A stretch of DNA of 6,327 nt, from assembly GCA_017558545.1 (NCBI GenBank), contig JAFYUG010000064.1, positions 1 to 6,327 on the forward strand, given 5' to 3'. Under the pieces are notes generated by a model. It saw only the letters and a program-made list of their open reading frames with translations, ran no database searches and was not told the DNA's origin. Position 1 is the stretch's first letter, and each line of letters opens with the position of its first letter. The DNA comes from Oscillospiraceae bacterium. GTDB lineage: Bacteria > Bacillota > Clostridia > Oscillospirales > Oscillospiraceae. A program made the position numbers and the translations under genes. Positions 1 to 5,704 of this stretch are shown piece after piece.

Positions 1-539
1 AAATTTTCGCAAAAATTAAAAACTTTTTTTGTTTGAGTTGTCTGGAAAACCATGGTAATGGGATTATTTTGTCTTTCAGGGTCTTCCATCAACCATTTTT
101 CCAATTTTTCGCCATCATCAAAGACAATGGAATCATCGCAACAACCCGCAATTCCGCGAACTTCGGGATGATTTTCGTCGCCAATGATAATAAGCTTGCG
201 CCCGGCTTTTTCAGCCTCTTCGGCAATCTTATGAACTTTGGCAACCTTAACGCAGGTTCCGTCTATAATAGCGCAGCCTTTGCTCTCTATTGCGGCATAT
301 TCCTTTCTGCTTATACCATGGGCACGAATAAGAACATTTGCTCCATCGGGAATATCATCTATATGCTCCACAGTGAGCATCCCGGCCTTTTCAAGCCGGG
401 ACACTTCCTCGCGATTATGGATAAGCTCGCCATAGCATATAATGGCGCCGAAATCTTCAAGAGCCTTGTCCGCCAGCTTAACGCTGCGGGCAACGCCTCC
501 GCAAAATCCTGCGCTTTCGGCTATTATAAGCTCTTTCAT
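1..539 (-). CDS. ispH: 4-hydroxy-3-methylbut-2-enyl diphosphate reductase, 3' end cut off by the window
   Basis: IspH (LytB) is the cytosolic iron-sulfur enzyme of the last MEP-pathway step, reducing HMBPP to IPP and DMAPP. About 179 N-terminal residues are visible; the rest, including the third cluster cysteine, lies off the left edge. Visible motifs are GFCGGV with the first cluster ligand Cys13, GELIHN with His41, RAHGIS with His74, DGTCVKV with the second ligand Cys96, HPEV with His124 and the catalytic Glu126, and QTTQT near residue 167. The numbering matches the E. coli enzyme closely. The usual DATCP motif reads DGTCV here, a mild deviation. The ATG at 539 follows the cmk stop codon by two bases, with an AGAAGG ribosome binding site at 547-552 inside cmk, so the two genes are probably translationally coupled. 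In some clostridia IspH is fused to ribosomal protein S1; that part is not visible. The assignment is secure. Confidence 0.96.
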   Translation of the reverse strand, partial: MKELIIAESAGFCGGVARSVKLADKALEDFGAIICYGELIHNREEVSRLEKAGMLTVEHIDDIPDGANVLIRAHGISRKEYAAIESKGCAIIDGTCVKVAKVHKIAEEAEKAGRKLIIIGDENHPEVRGIAGCCDDSIVFDDGEKLEKWLMEDPERQNNPITMVFQTTQTKKVFNFCEN

Positions 540-541
540 AT

Positions 542-1213
542 TTATGCCTTCTCTTCCACAAGGGCGCAGACCTTCGCAACAGTTTCTTCGAAGGTGAGGA
601 AGGTGCTATCAAGCATAACAGAATCCTCAGCGGGCTTCAAGGGAGCTGCAGCGCGGGAAGAATCCTGCTCATCTCTATAATGAATATCTCTGAGAACTTC
701 CTCCAGGGTGGTATCCATTCCCTTTTCGCAAAGTTCCTTATAGCGGCGCTGAGCTCTGGCCTCGGCGGTTGCGGTGAGGAATATTTTAAGCTTGGCATCG
801 GGAAGAACAACTGTTCCTATATCTCTTCCGTCCATAATAACGGAATAGTTCTTGGCCATATTTCTCTGCATATCCATCAAAAATGCGCGCACCTCGGGAT
901 ATGCGGAAACATCGGAGGCATAGATGGAAGAGCGAGGAGTGCGAATTTCGGTGGAAACATCCTTTCCGTCCAAAAGCATTCTCTGAACGCCGCTTTCATC
1001 ATAGCACATATCAATTTTAACGCTGGGCAGAAGGGCTATTATTCCCTCTTTATCCTTGGAGTCTACGTCGGCATACTGGGCGGCAAGACCAATGGTGCGA
1101 TACATGGCGCCGGTATCAACATAGATAAACTTATATTTTGCAGCCACAGCGCGGGCAACTGTGCTTTTGCCTGCTCCGGAGGGGCCGTCTATAGCAATGG
1201 AAACATTCTTCAT
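542..1213 (-). CDS. cmk: (d)CMP kinase
   Basis: Cytidylate kinase phosphorylates CMP and dCMP to the diphosphates using ATP, in the cytosol, as part of pyrimidine salvage and RNA turnover. The 223-residue protein has the usual family length. The P-loop GPSGAGKST spans residues 10-18, the DTGAMYR motif 33-39, the CMP-binding region with RTPRSS 91-96, the DGRDIGTVVLP core 128-138, and the lid arginines (QRRYKE) 155-160. RDEQDSSR at 180-187 and the conserved C-terminal LDST (201-204) complete the pattern. The ATG at 1213 is preceded by a strong AAAGGAG site (1221-1227) at a suitable distance. It lies 22 bases after the flavoprotein gene and 2 bases before ispH. In many clostridia a plsC acyltransferase gene lies between cmk and ispH; there is none here. 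All key motifs are intact. Confidence 0.97.
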   Translation of the reverse strand: MKNVSIAIDGPSGAGKSTVARAVAAKYKFIYVDTGAMYRTIGLAAQYADVDSKDKEGIIALLPSVKIDMCYDESGVQRMLLDGKDVSTEIRTPRSSIYASDVSAYPEVRAFLMDMQRNMAKNYSVIMDGRDIGTVVLPDAKLKIFLTATAEARAQRRYKELCEKGMDTTLEEVLRDIHYRDEQDSSRAAAPLKPAEDSVMLDSTFLTFEETVAKVCALVEEKA

Positions 1214-1235
1214 GGGAATTCTCCTTTTCTAACTC

Positions 1236-2468
1236 TTACATACTCTGTCCTGCAACATAGCCCGTTGACCAGGCAATCTGCAGATTAAAGCCGCCGGTGT
1301 AGGCATCCAAATCCAAAACCTCGCCTGCAAAATACAGTCCACTGACTATTTTACTCTGCATTGTTCGGGGATCAACTTCCTTGACGGATACACCGCCCGC
1401 TGTGACTATTGCTTCGGATATGGGTCTGGTACCGGATATGCTCACGGGGAAGGCTTTGAAAAGCTTTAAAAGCTCTTTTCTCTGCTCTCTTGTGATGGAA
1501 TGGACTCTTGTTTCGGGATCTATACCGCTAAGACGAATGATAACGGGTATCATGGTTCTGCCTGCAAGCTCGCCGAGAGAATTGGCAAATTCTCTGTTCT
1601 GGAACTTTTCAAAATCGCGGAGAATGCGGGCATCCAGTTTCTTTTCATCCAAAGCAGGTTTAAGGTCAATTTCAAGACGGTATTTCTCATTCTCGAAATC
1701 TCTCATATGGGCGCTGGCAGAAAGAACAAGGGGGCCGGTTACACCAAAATGGGTAAACATCATTTCGCCAAGCTCAGAGTAAACAAGCTTATTTTTTGAA
1801 TCATAAACGCTGAGGGTGACATTTTTCAGAGAGAAGCCCTGCATTTCGGCGCAGTAGCTATCATCGCTTTCAAGAGGAACAAGGCTGGGGCGCAGCTCCG
1901 TTACCGTGTGGCCAAGCTCTTTTGCCATGCGATAGCCATCTCCGGTGGATCCTGTGAGAGGATAACTCATGCCGCCGGTACAAATAGCGGCGCTTTCGCA
2001 CTCGATTATGCCCTGGTCGGTTTTAACGCCGCAGACGCAGCCATTCTCGCAGAGGATTTCCTCAGCTCTTGCGGAAATAATTTTTACTCCCGCCTTATGC
2101 ATACGTCTTTCAAGAGCCTTGGCAATATCGTGGGCATTATCGCTGACGGGGAAAACTCTGTTGCCTCGCTCGGTTTTCATAGGCACACCGAGATTTTCAA
2201 ACATGGCAATGGTATCAGCCGTTGAAAATCTGTTAAGGGCACTATAAAGGAACTTGGAGTTGGAGGGAACATTGAGCATAAAGGGCTTAATATCGCAATT
2301 ATTGGTGACATTGCATCTGCCCTTGCCCGTTATTCTCAGCTTTCTGCCGCAGAATTTCTGCCACTCAAGCAATATAACGCTTCTTCCGTTTTCAGCCGCT
2401 TCGCAGGCGGCTATCATACCGGCGGGACCGCCGCCAATTACTACTGCATCACATTTCCGATTGTTCAT
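1236..2468 (-). CDS. HI0933/YhiN-family NAD(P)/FAD-dependent oxidoreductase (BaiN-like)
   Basis: A cytosolic flavoprotein of about 410 residues. The N-terminal Rossmann motif GGGPAGMIAA (12-21) with Glu35 at the end of the second strand binds FAD. It is followed by the family signature GRKLRITGKGRCNVTN (41-56), a GGMSYPLTGSTGDGYRMA block in the middle, and the C-terminal signature GLYFAGEVLDLDAYTGGFNLQIAWSTG near residues 377-403. Family members are often labelled BaiN or aminoacetone oxidase-like, but their physiological substrate is poorly established, so no reaction is assigned. I chose the ATG at 2468 because it places the FAD motif a few residues from the start, as in the family; ATG 2477 is an alternative. 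Earlier in-frame starts would add residues encoded entirely inside the upstream regulator gene. This start overlaps that regulator's 3' end by 20 bases and has only a weak ribosome binding site, which suggests translational coupling. Confidence 0.9.
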   Translation of the reverse strand: MNNRKCDAVVIGGGPAGMIAACEAAENGRSVILLEWQKFCGRKLRITGKGRCNVTNNCDIKPFMLNVPSNSKFLYSALNRFSTADTIAMFENLGVPMKTERGNRVFPVSDNAHDIAKALERRMHKAGVKIISARAEEILCENGCVCGVKTDQGIIECESAAICTGGMSYPLTGSTGDGYRMAKELGHTVTELRPSLVPLESDDSYCAEMQGFSLKNVTLSVYDSKNKLVYSELGEMMFTHFGVTGPLVLSASAHMRDFENEKYRLEIDLKPALDEKKLDARILRDFEKFQNREFANSLGELAGRTMIPVIIRLSGIDPETRVHSITREQRKELLKLFKAFPVSISGTRPISEAIVTAGGVSVKEVDPRTMQSKIVSGLYFAGEVLDLDAYTGGFNLQIAWSTGYVAGQSM

Positions 2469-3312
2469 ACACTTCATAATCTGCCCAAATAGTTTCAAGG
2501 CGGTTAAAGATATTGGAAACATTATCTTTGCTCTTGCTGCCAACAGACACGATAAGAGCATTTATAAGGCTTAAGGGAGCCACAAGAGAGTCAAGGAAAG
2601 AAACCATGTCACTCTTGGCGAAAAGAAGGATGTCGGAAACATTGACGAAGGGAGAAGTCATACCGTCGGTTATGCCTATAACCTTAGCGCCGGTGCTCTT
2701 TGCAAAGCGCATGGCCTTAACAGTTCGGCTGGAGTATCTGGGATAGCTGATGCCTATGAACACATCACCTTCCTTGATACGGATAATCTGCTCATAAACT
2801 TCGCTGACGGTGGTGTCCTGAATAATATGGACATTCTCCAAAAGCAGATTGAGATAGAAGCCCATGAAGTTGGCAAGACAGGTGGAAGAGCGCATACCCA
2901 CAATATAGATATGGTTAGCATTCAAGATGCTGTCCACAGCGGCGGCAAAGGACTCCTTGTCGCACTCATCAAGGGTGGTCTGGAGCTTTTCCATATCGGA
3001 GCAAAGAACGCTTTCGAGAACGTTTTCCTCGTCCATAAGCTCCTTGGCGACTTCTATGCGCTGAACGCTGGTGAGGCGGGAGCGAATCATTTCCTGAATG
3101 GCTTTACGCATTTCAGGATAGCCTTCATAGCCCAGCTCGGAAGCAAAGCGAACAACGGTGGACTCACTAACGCCAACGGTGTTGCCCAGCTTTCCTGCGG
3201 TCATAAAAGCAGCCTTATCATAGTTTTCAAGGATATACTTAGCGATGAGCTTCTGTCCTTTGGAAAATTGATTTTGACCGCGGGACAAAACGGCAAGAAT
3301 GTCTCTTTCCAT
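2449..3312 (-). CDS. MurR/RpiR-family transcriptional regulator (HTH + SIS domains)
   Basis: A 287-residue DNA-binding regulator of typical family length. The N-terminal HTH_6 domain covers about residues 1-77, with the recognition segment around VGVSESTVVRFASELGYEGYPEMRKA (46-71). A linker helix leads to a C-terminal SIS sugar-phosphate-binding fold, about 120-265, with its first strand and phosphate loop at IYIVGMRSS (135-143) and a second core block at GDVFIGISYPRYSSRTVKA (182-200). Family members usually sense a phosphosugar such as MurNAc-6-P or ribose-5-P and control adjacent catabolic genes. Here no sugar gene is adjacent, so neither effector nor target can be named. The ATG at 3312 has an AGAAGG site at 3320-3325. 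It is the first gene of the downstream transcription unit, and its 3' end overlaps the flavoprotein gene. Autoregulation through the palindrome at 3337-3366 is possible but inferred. Confidence 0.93.
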   Translation of the reverse strand: MERDILAVLSRGQNQFSKGQKLIAKYILENYDKAAFMTAGKLGNTVGVSESTVVRFASELGYEGYPEMRKAIQEMIRSRLTSVQRIEVAKELMDEENVLESVLCSDMEKLQTTLDECDKESFAAAVDSILNANHIYIVGMRSSTCLANFMGFYLNLLLENVHIIQDTTVSEVYEQIIRIKEGDVFIGISYPRYSSRTVKAMRFAKSTGAKVIGITDGMTSPFVNVSDILLFAKSDMVSFLDSLVAPLSLINALIVSVGSKSKDNVSNIFNRLETIWADYEVYEQSEM

Positions 3313-3319
3313 AACCGAA

Positions 3320-3325
3320 CCTTCT
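3320..3325 (-). promoter_or_regulatory. Ribosome binding site of the RpiR-type regulator
   Basis: AGAAGG on the minus strand, 7 bases before the ATG at 3312. It fixes the start of the regulator and lies just after the T-run of the putative terminator, so the untranslated leader is short. Confidence 0.75.
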
Positions 3326-3326
3326 T

Positions 3327-3366
3327 AAAAAAACAAATACTATACCGCGTTAACACGATATAGTAT
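3327..3366 (-). terminator. Terminator-like hairpin with T-run; also a 30-base near-palindrome (possible operator)
   Basis: The 30 bases at 3337-3366 form a near-perfect palindrome centred on GTTAAC (3349-3354). Read as minus-strand RNA they fold into a stem of about 13 pairs with a UUAA loop, and the next ten bases are U except for one G (3327-3336). The two places where each arm departs from symmetry become G-U pairs in the minus-strand RNA but A-C mismatches in the plus-strand RNA. This fits selection on minus-strand RNA and an intrinsic terminator for the group ending with rluB. The stem is AU-rich, so its efficiency is uncertain. The same DNA palindrome sits over the predicted start site of the next operon, so an operator role is the main alternative and both may hold. 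Confidence 0.55.
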
Positions 3367-3395
3367 ATAATACAATTCATATAAAATTTTTGCAA
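3367..3395 (-). promoter_or_regulatory. Predicted sigma-A-type promoter of the regulator-flavoprotein-cmk-ispH operon
   Basis: On the minus strand a -35 box TTGCAA (3390-3395) is separated by exactly 17 bases from a -10 box TATTAT (3367-3372). The surroundings are strongly AT-rich and this is the only large intergenic gap in the window. Initiation would be expected near 3360, about 48 bases before the ATG at 3312. The -10 box directly abuts the palindrome, so a protein bound there could block the polymerase. The spacing and matches are good, but the start site is predicted only. Confidence 0.6.
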
Positions 3396-3450
3396 GATAT
3401 TTTGCATAATAATTGCAGCAAAATTAGCATAAATTATTTATTCCCAGTAA

Positions 3451-4170
3451 TTAAACCCCAAAAATGACATTTTTAAGCTCGTTCATTTCATTTTCGCTTA
3501 GGTAGCGCCATTTTCCCAAGGGCAAATCGCCAAGGGAGAGAGGGCCTTCGGAAACTCTTCTCAGCCTATGAACGCGCAGAGATGCCTGCTCGCACATTTT
3601 TCTTACCTGACGGTTGCGACCTTCGTGAATAGTGATGGAAAGAAGGCTTTTATCCCCTTCCTTGCCAATAGGCTCAACTATGGCAGGTCTAATCACATAT
3701 CCATCAATATCAAGGGCTGAGCGAAGTATGGGAAGAGCTTTTTGCGCATCTCCGCTGACGAGGGTTTCATAGGTCTTTTTAATCTCAAACCTGGGGTGCA
3801 TAAGGGCATTGGCGAACTCGCCATCATCGGTGAAAATAAGCAGTCCTTCGCTATCAAGGTCAAGACGGCCAACGGGATAAACTCTCTTTCCGCAATCGGC
3901 CACGAGCTCCGCCACAGTGCGTCTGCCCTTCTCATCGCTGAGAGTGGTGACAAAGCCGCGGGGCTTATTAAGCATAATATATGTACGGCTTCCGCCGGCA
4001 GAAATACTTTTGCCGTCAACGAGGATGATATCGCTGTCTATATCGGCGCTTTCGCCTATAGTCGCCACCACGCCGTTAACTTTAACTCTGCCCTCGGCGA
4101 TAAGTTTCTCCGCTCCGCGACGGGAACATACTCCCGATGCAGATAATATTTTTTGAAGACGCTCTTTCAT
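3451..4170 (-). CDS. rluB: 23S rRNA pseudouridine synthase, RluB/RsuA family
   Basis: An rRNA pseudouridine synthase of 239 residues that isomerises a uridine in 23S rRNA during ribosome assembly. An N-terminal S4 RNA-binding domain (about 1-48, with LQKILSASGVCSRRGAEKLIAEGRV) precedes the catalytic domain. That domain carries LNKPRGFVTT (67-76), the GRLDLDSEGLL motif with catalytic Asp104, HPRFEIKKTYE (125-135) and HEGRNRQVRKM (182-192). Closely related RsuA/RluE/RluF enzymes share these motifs; RluB is the usual call in Firmicutes and fits the position after a carboxypeptidase gene. The ATG at 4170 is preferred over an in-frame TTG at 4185 because GAAAGG at 4178-4183 lies 7 bases before the ATG but overlaps the TTG. 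Eleven bases separate it from the upstream gene. It is probably the last gene of its transcription unit. Confidence 0.94.
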   Translation of the reverse strand: MKERLQKILSASGVCSRRGAEKLIAEGRVKVNGVVATIGESADIDSDIILVDGKSISAGGSRTYIMLNKPRGFVTTLSDEKGRRTVAELVADCGKRVYPVGRLDLDSEGLLIFTDDGEFANALMHPRFEIKKTYETLVSGDAQKALPILRSALDIDGYVIRPAIVEPIGKEGDKSLLSITIHEGRNRQVRKMCEQASLRVHRLRRVSEGPLSLGDLPLGKWRYLSENEMNELKNVIFGV

Positions 4171-4177
4171 AGCATTG

Positions 4178-4183
4178 CCTTTC
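4178..4183 (-). promoter_or_regulatory. Ribosome binding site deciding the rluB start
   Basis: GAAAGG on the minus strand lies 7 bases upstream of the ATG at 4170. It rules against the longer TTG start at 4185, which the site itself overlaps, and places rluB translation within a few bases of the carboxypeptidase stop. Confidence 0.75.
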
Positions 4184-5243
4184 AATTTGACCTTTTAAAG
4201 CCTTTGTCTTTATTAAGGTCAACAGTTTCATCAAACAAAATATCCACGCAGCCATAGCTGCGCTCTTTTCCTAAAACCTCTATATAGCCCGCATTTTCTC
4301 CAAATCTAACCGGTGGAAAAACAAATCGAGGCATATGGACTTTCAGAGAAATTTCATCTCCCCGCTCAATGCATAGGCCGGCTTGAGCAAAATTCAAAGC
4401 CACGGTGGATTTATTATCGGAGATTAATTCCCCTTCGCTGCAAAGCTTGGGGATGGAATAAAACTCATACTCTTCAAAGCATTTATCATATAAGTCCCTA
4501 TGGTCATCCCAATCCCTTGGGTCGGAAATTGTGACGCAGATAAGACGCATATTATCCCGCTCCACGCAGGAAACAAGAATACGCCCGGCCTTTTCCGTAT
4601 AGCCGGTTTTGCCGCCAATACAGCCGGAGCAGCTGCCAAGAAGCTTATTATGATTTCTATAAACTGTGCCTTTAACTTCGTAAGTTTCCGTTGAAAAGAT
4701 TTTGCAAAAATTCTCATCTTCCATGGCTGCAGCCGTGAGAATAGCCAAATCTCTGGCGGTGGAATAATGTTCCTCGGCGTCAAGTCCATGGGAATTTACA
4801 AAATGGGTATTATTTAATCCAAGCTTTTCCGCTTCCTCATTCATAAGCTCCGCGAAAGCATCCATACTCCCTGCGCAGTGGTCCGCAAGAGCGGACGCGG
4901 CATCGTTGCCGGAGGCCAGCATAAGGCCGTATAGAAGCTCTTCTACAGTATACTTCTCCCCTGCTTTCAGATACATACTGCTGCCTTCGGTAGCCGTATG
5001 TTCCTTTTTTACAGTTACAAGCTCATCAAGAGCGCAGTTATCCAATATGACCTTGGCGGTCATGATTTTCGTTGTGCTGGCAACGGGCAATCTCTCATCG
5101 GGAAGCTTTTCATAAAGAATAGTTTCGCTTATGGGCTCATATACAATTGCCGCTTTGGCGGAAATTTCCTCGCCGGCACAGCATTGGCCATAGCAGGAAA
5201 CAAAGAGAAAAACTAAAATGAAAGTAAATAAGCTTTTTTTCAT
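4182..5243 (-). CDS. dacB: D-alanyl-D-alanine carboxypeptidase (peptidase S11, DacB/DacF type)
   Basis: A secreted penicillin-binding protein of 353 residues that removes the terminal D-Ala from peptidoglycan pentapeptides and so limits cross-linking. It starts with a signal peptide (KK followed by a hydrophobic stretch, residues 2-16) that probably ends at CCA-GEE near residue 23. The three active-site motifs are STTK with nucleophile Ser56 and Lys59, SGN at 111-113, and KTG at 212-214. A beta-rich C-terminal PBP5_C-like domain follows from about residue 265. The chain ends in a hydrophilic tail without the amphipathic membrane-anchor helix usual in this family. It is cysteine-rich for an exported protein, with a CSGC pair at 205-208. 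The ATG at 5243 is preferred over GTG 5255 from ribosome binding site spacing. The symbol rests on context (next to ytfJ and rluB) and is less certain than the family; dacF is an alternative. Confidence 0.93.
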   Translation of the reverse strand: MKKSLFTFILVFLFVSCYGQCCAGEEISAKAAIVYEPISETILYEKLPDERLPVASTTKIMTAKVILDNCALDELVTVKKEHTATEGSSMYLKAGEKYTVEELLYGLMLASGNDAASALADHCAGSMDAFAELMNEEAEKLGLNNTHFVNSHGLDAEEHYSTARDLAILTAAAMEDENFCKIFSTETYEVKGTVYRNHNKLLGSCSGCIGGKTGYTEKAGRILVSCVERDNMRLICVTISDPRDWDDHRDLYDKCFEEYEFYSIPKLCSEGELISDNKSTVALNFAQAGLCIERGDEISLKVHMPRFVFPPVRFGENAGYIEVLGKERSYGCVDILFDETVDLNKDKGFKRSN

Positions 5244-5277
5244 AATAAGCACCACCCTTTCAGGCAGTGCTTATTAT
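5242..5277 (-). promoter_or_regulatory. 11-bp perfect inverted repeat enclosing the carboxypeptidase ribosome binding site
   Basis: Positions 5242-5252 and 5267-5277 are perfect reverse complements of 11 bases separated by a 14-base loop. In minus-strand mRNA the loop carries AAAGGG of the ribosome binding site (5255-5260), and the last two stem bases are the first two of the start codon at 5243. No T-run follows the stem, so it does not look like a terminator. Control of translation initiation, mRNA stability or a protein-binding site are all possible. Confidence 0.5.
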
Positions 5278-5285
5278 TGCTTATT
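5268..5285 (+). repeat. Direct repeat of TGCTTATT, 10 bases apart
   Basis: TGCTTATT occurs at 5268-5275 and again at 5278-5285. The first copy is part of the hairpin arm at 5267-5277; the second could pair with the same opposite arm at 5244-5251, giving two alternative hairpins in the mRNA leader of the carboxypeptidase gene. It is short, and the region is AT-rich. Confidence 0.4.
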
Positions 5286-5294
5286 TATTTAAGA

Positions 5295-5318
5295 TTATTC
5301 TTCAGCTTATTCTTCAGC
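5295..5318 (-). repeat. Perfect 12-bp tandem duplication spanning the ytfJ stop codon
   Basis: The 12 bases at 5295-5306 are repeated exactly at 5307-5318. In the ytfJ frame each unit reads Ala-Glu-Glu-stop, so the last three codons and the stop are duplicated in frame just after the gene. A third in-frame TAA follows two codons later. This is likely a replication-slippage duplication. Confidence 0.85.
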
Positions 5319-5702
5319 TGCAGGTTCCTTTTTGCTTACATACTTGGAAATGAGGCCGTCAATCATATCGATGAACTCAGGAGCCTTTTCAATCGCTCTG
5401 TCAATGGTGGTGGAAGCAGGAGGAGTTACGTTGATCATGCGAACGCCGCCATCTTTAACAACAAGGAAACCGATGGGGTCGATTTTAACGCCGGCACCGT
5501 TGCCGCCGCCAAAACCGCTATTCTGCTTCATGGCAAAATCGCTGCCGCCGGAGGCAAAGCCATAGCTGACCTTGGAAACAGGGATAATGGTGATGCCGTC
5601 GGGAGTGGTGATGGGGCTGCCAACGATAGTGTCAACATCCACCATTTCGCGCATTTTGCTCATTGTTACGTCCATAAGGGAACCGATATTATTCTTTTCC
5701 AT
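5307..5702 (-). CDS. ytfJ: GerW/YtfJ family sporulation protein
   Basis: A 131-residue member of the YtfJ (GerW) family found in endospore formers. The Bacillus subtilis protein is made in the forespore and is needed for normal germination; the biochemical role is unknown. The conserved core is visible: GSPITTPDGITIIPVSKVSYGF at 28-49, a GG at 52-53, a glycine-rich GFGGGNGAGV stretch at 63-72 and PIGFLVV at 76-82, followed by a C-terminal helix and an acidic tail. No signal peptide or membrane segment is seen. The ATG at 5702 is chosen over an in-frame TTG at 5708 because AAAGGA (5711-5716) lies 8 bases from the ATG but only two from the TTG. It begins two bases after the DUF2953 stop; this pair is conserved in Firmicutes (ytfI-ytfJ). 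The stop lies in a tandem duplication. Confidence 0.94.
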   Translation of the reverse strand: MEKNNIGSLMDVTMSKMREMVDVDTIVGSPITTPDGITIIPVSKVSYGFASGGSDFAMKQNSGFGGGNGAGVKIDPIGFLVVKDGGVRMINVTPPASTTIDRAIEKAPEFIDMIDGLISKYVSKKEPAAEE

Positions 5703-5704
5703 AT

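Noticed and set aside
33..680. Long plus-strand open frame of 215 codons opposite ispH and cmk
   Set aside because: It is antisense to clear ispH and cmk coding sequence, shows no family motif, and crosses two real genes.
680..1288. Plus-strand open frame of 202 codons opposite cmk
   Set aside because: It mirrors the cmk frame; the minus strand has every CMP kinase motif plus a ribosome binding site.
2469..2561. Longer N-terminus for the flavoprotein starting at 2561
   Set aside because: The extra 31 residues are encoded wholly within the regulator gene in another frame, and the FAD motif in this family lies close to the N-terminus.
2827..3363. Plus-strand open frame of 178 codons opposite the regulator
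   Set aside because: Antisense to a well-supported HTH-SIS protein; no recognisable domain.
4187..4222. 8-bp inverted repeat (4187-4194 with 4215-4222) at the end of the carboxypeptidase gene
   Set aside because: A perfect repeat of this size with a 20-base loop is expected by chance a few times in a window this long, and it lies in coding sequence without a T-run.
5270..5315. Possible SigE-type sporulation promoter ahead of the carboxypeptidase gene
   Set aside because: A GAATAAT element resembles the -35, but the sequence 14 bases on matches the SigE -10 at only about half of its positions; the AT-rich spacer makes such matches easy.
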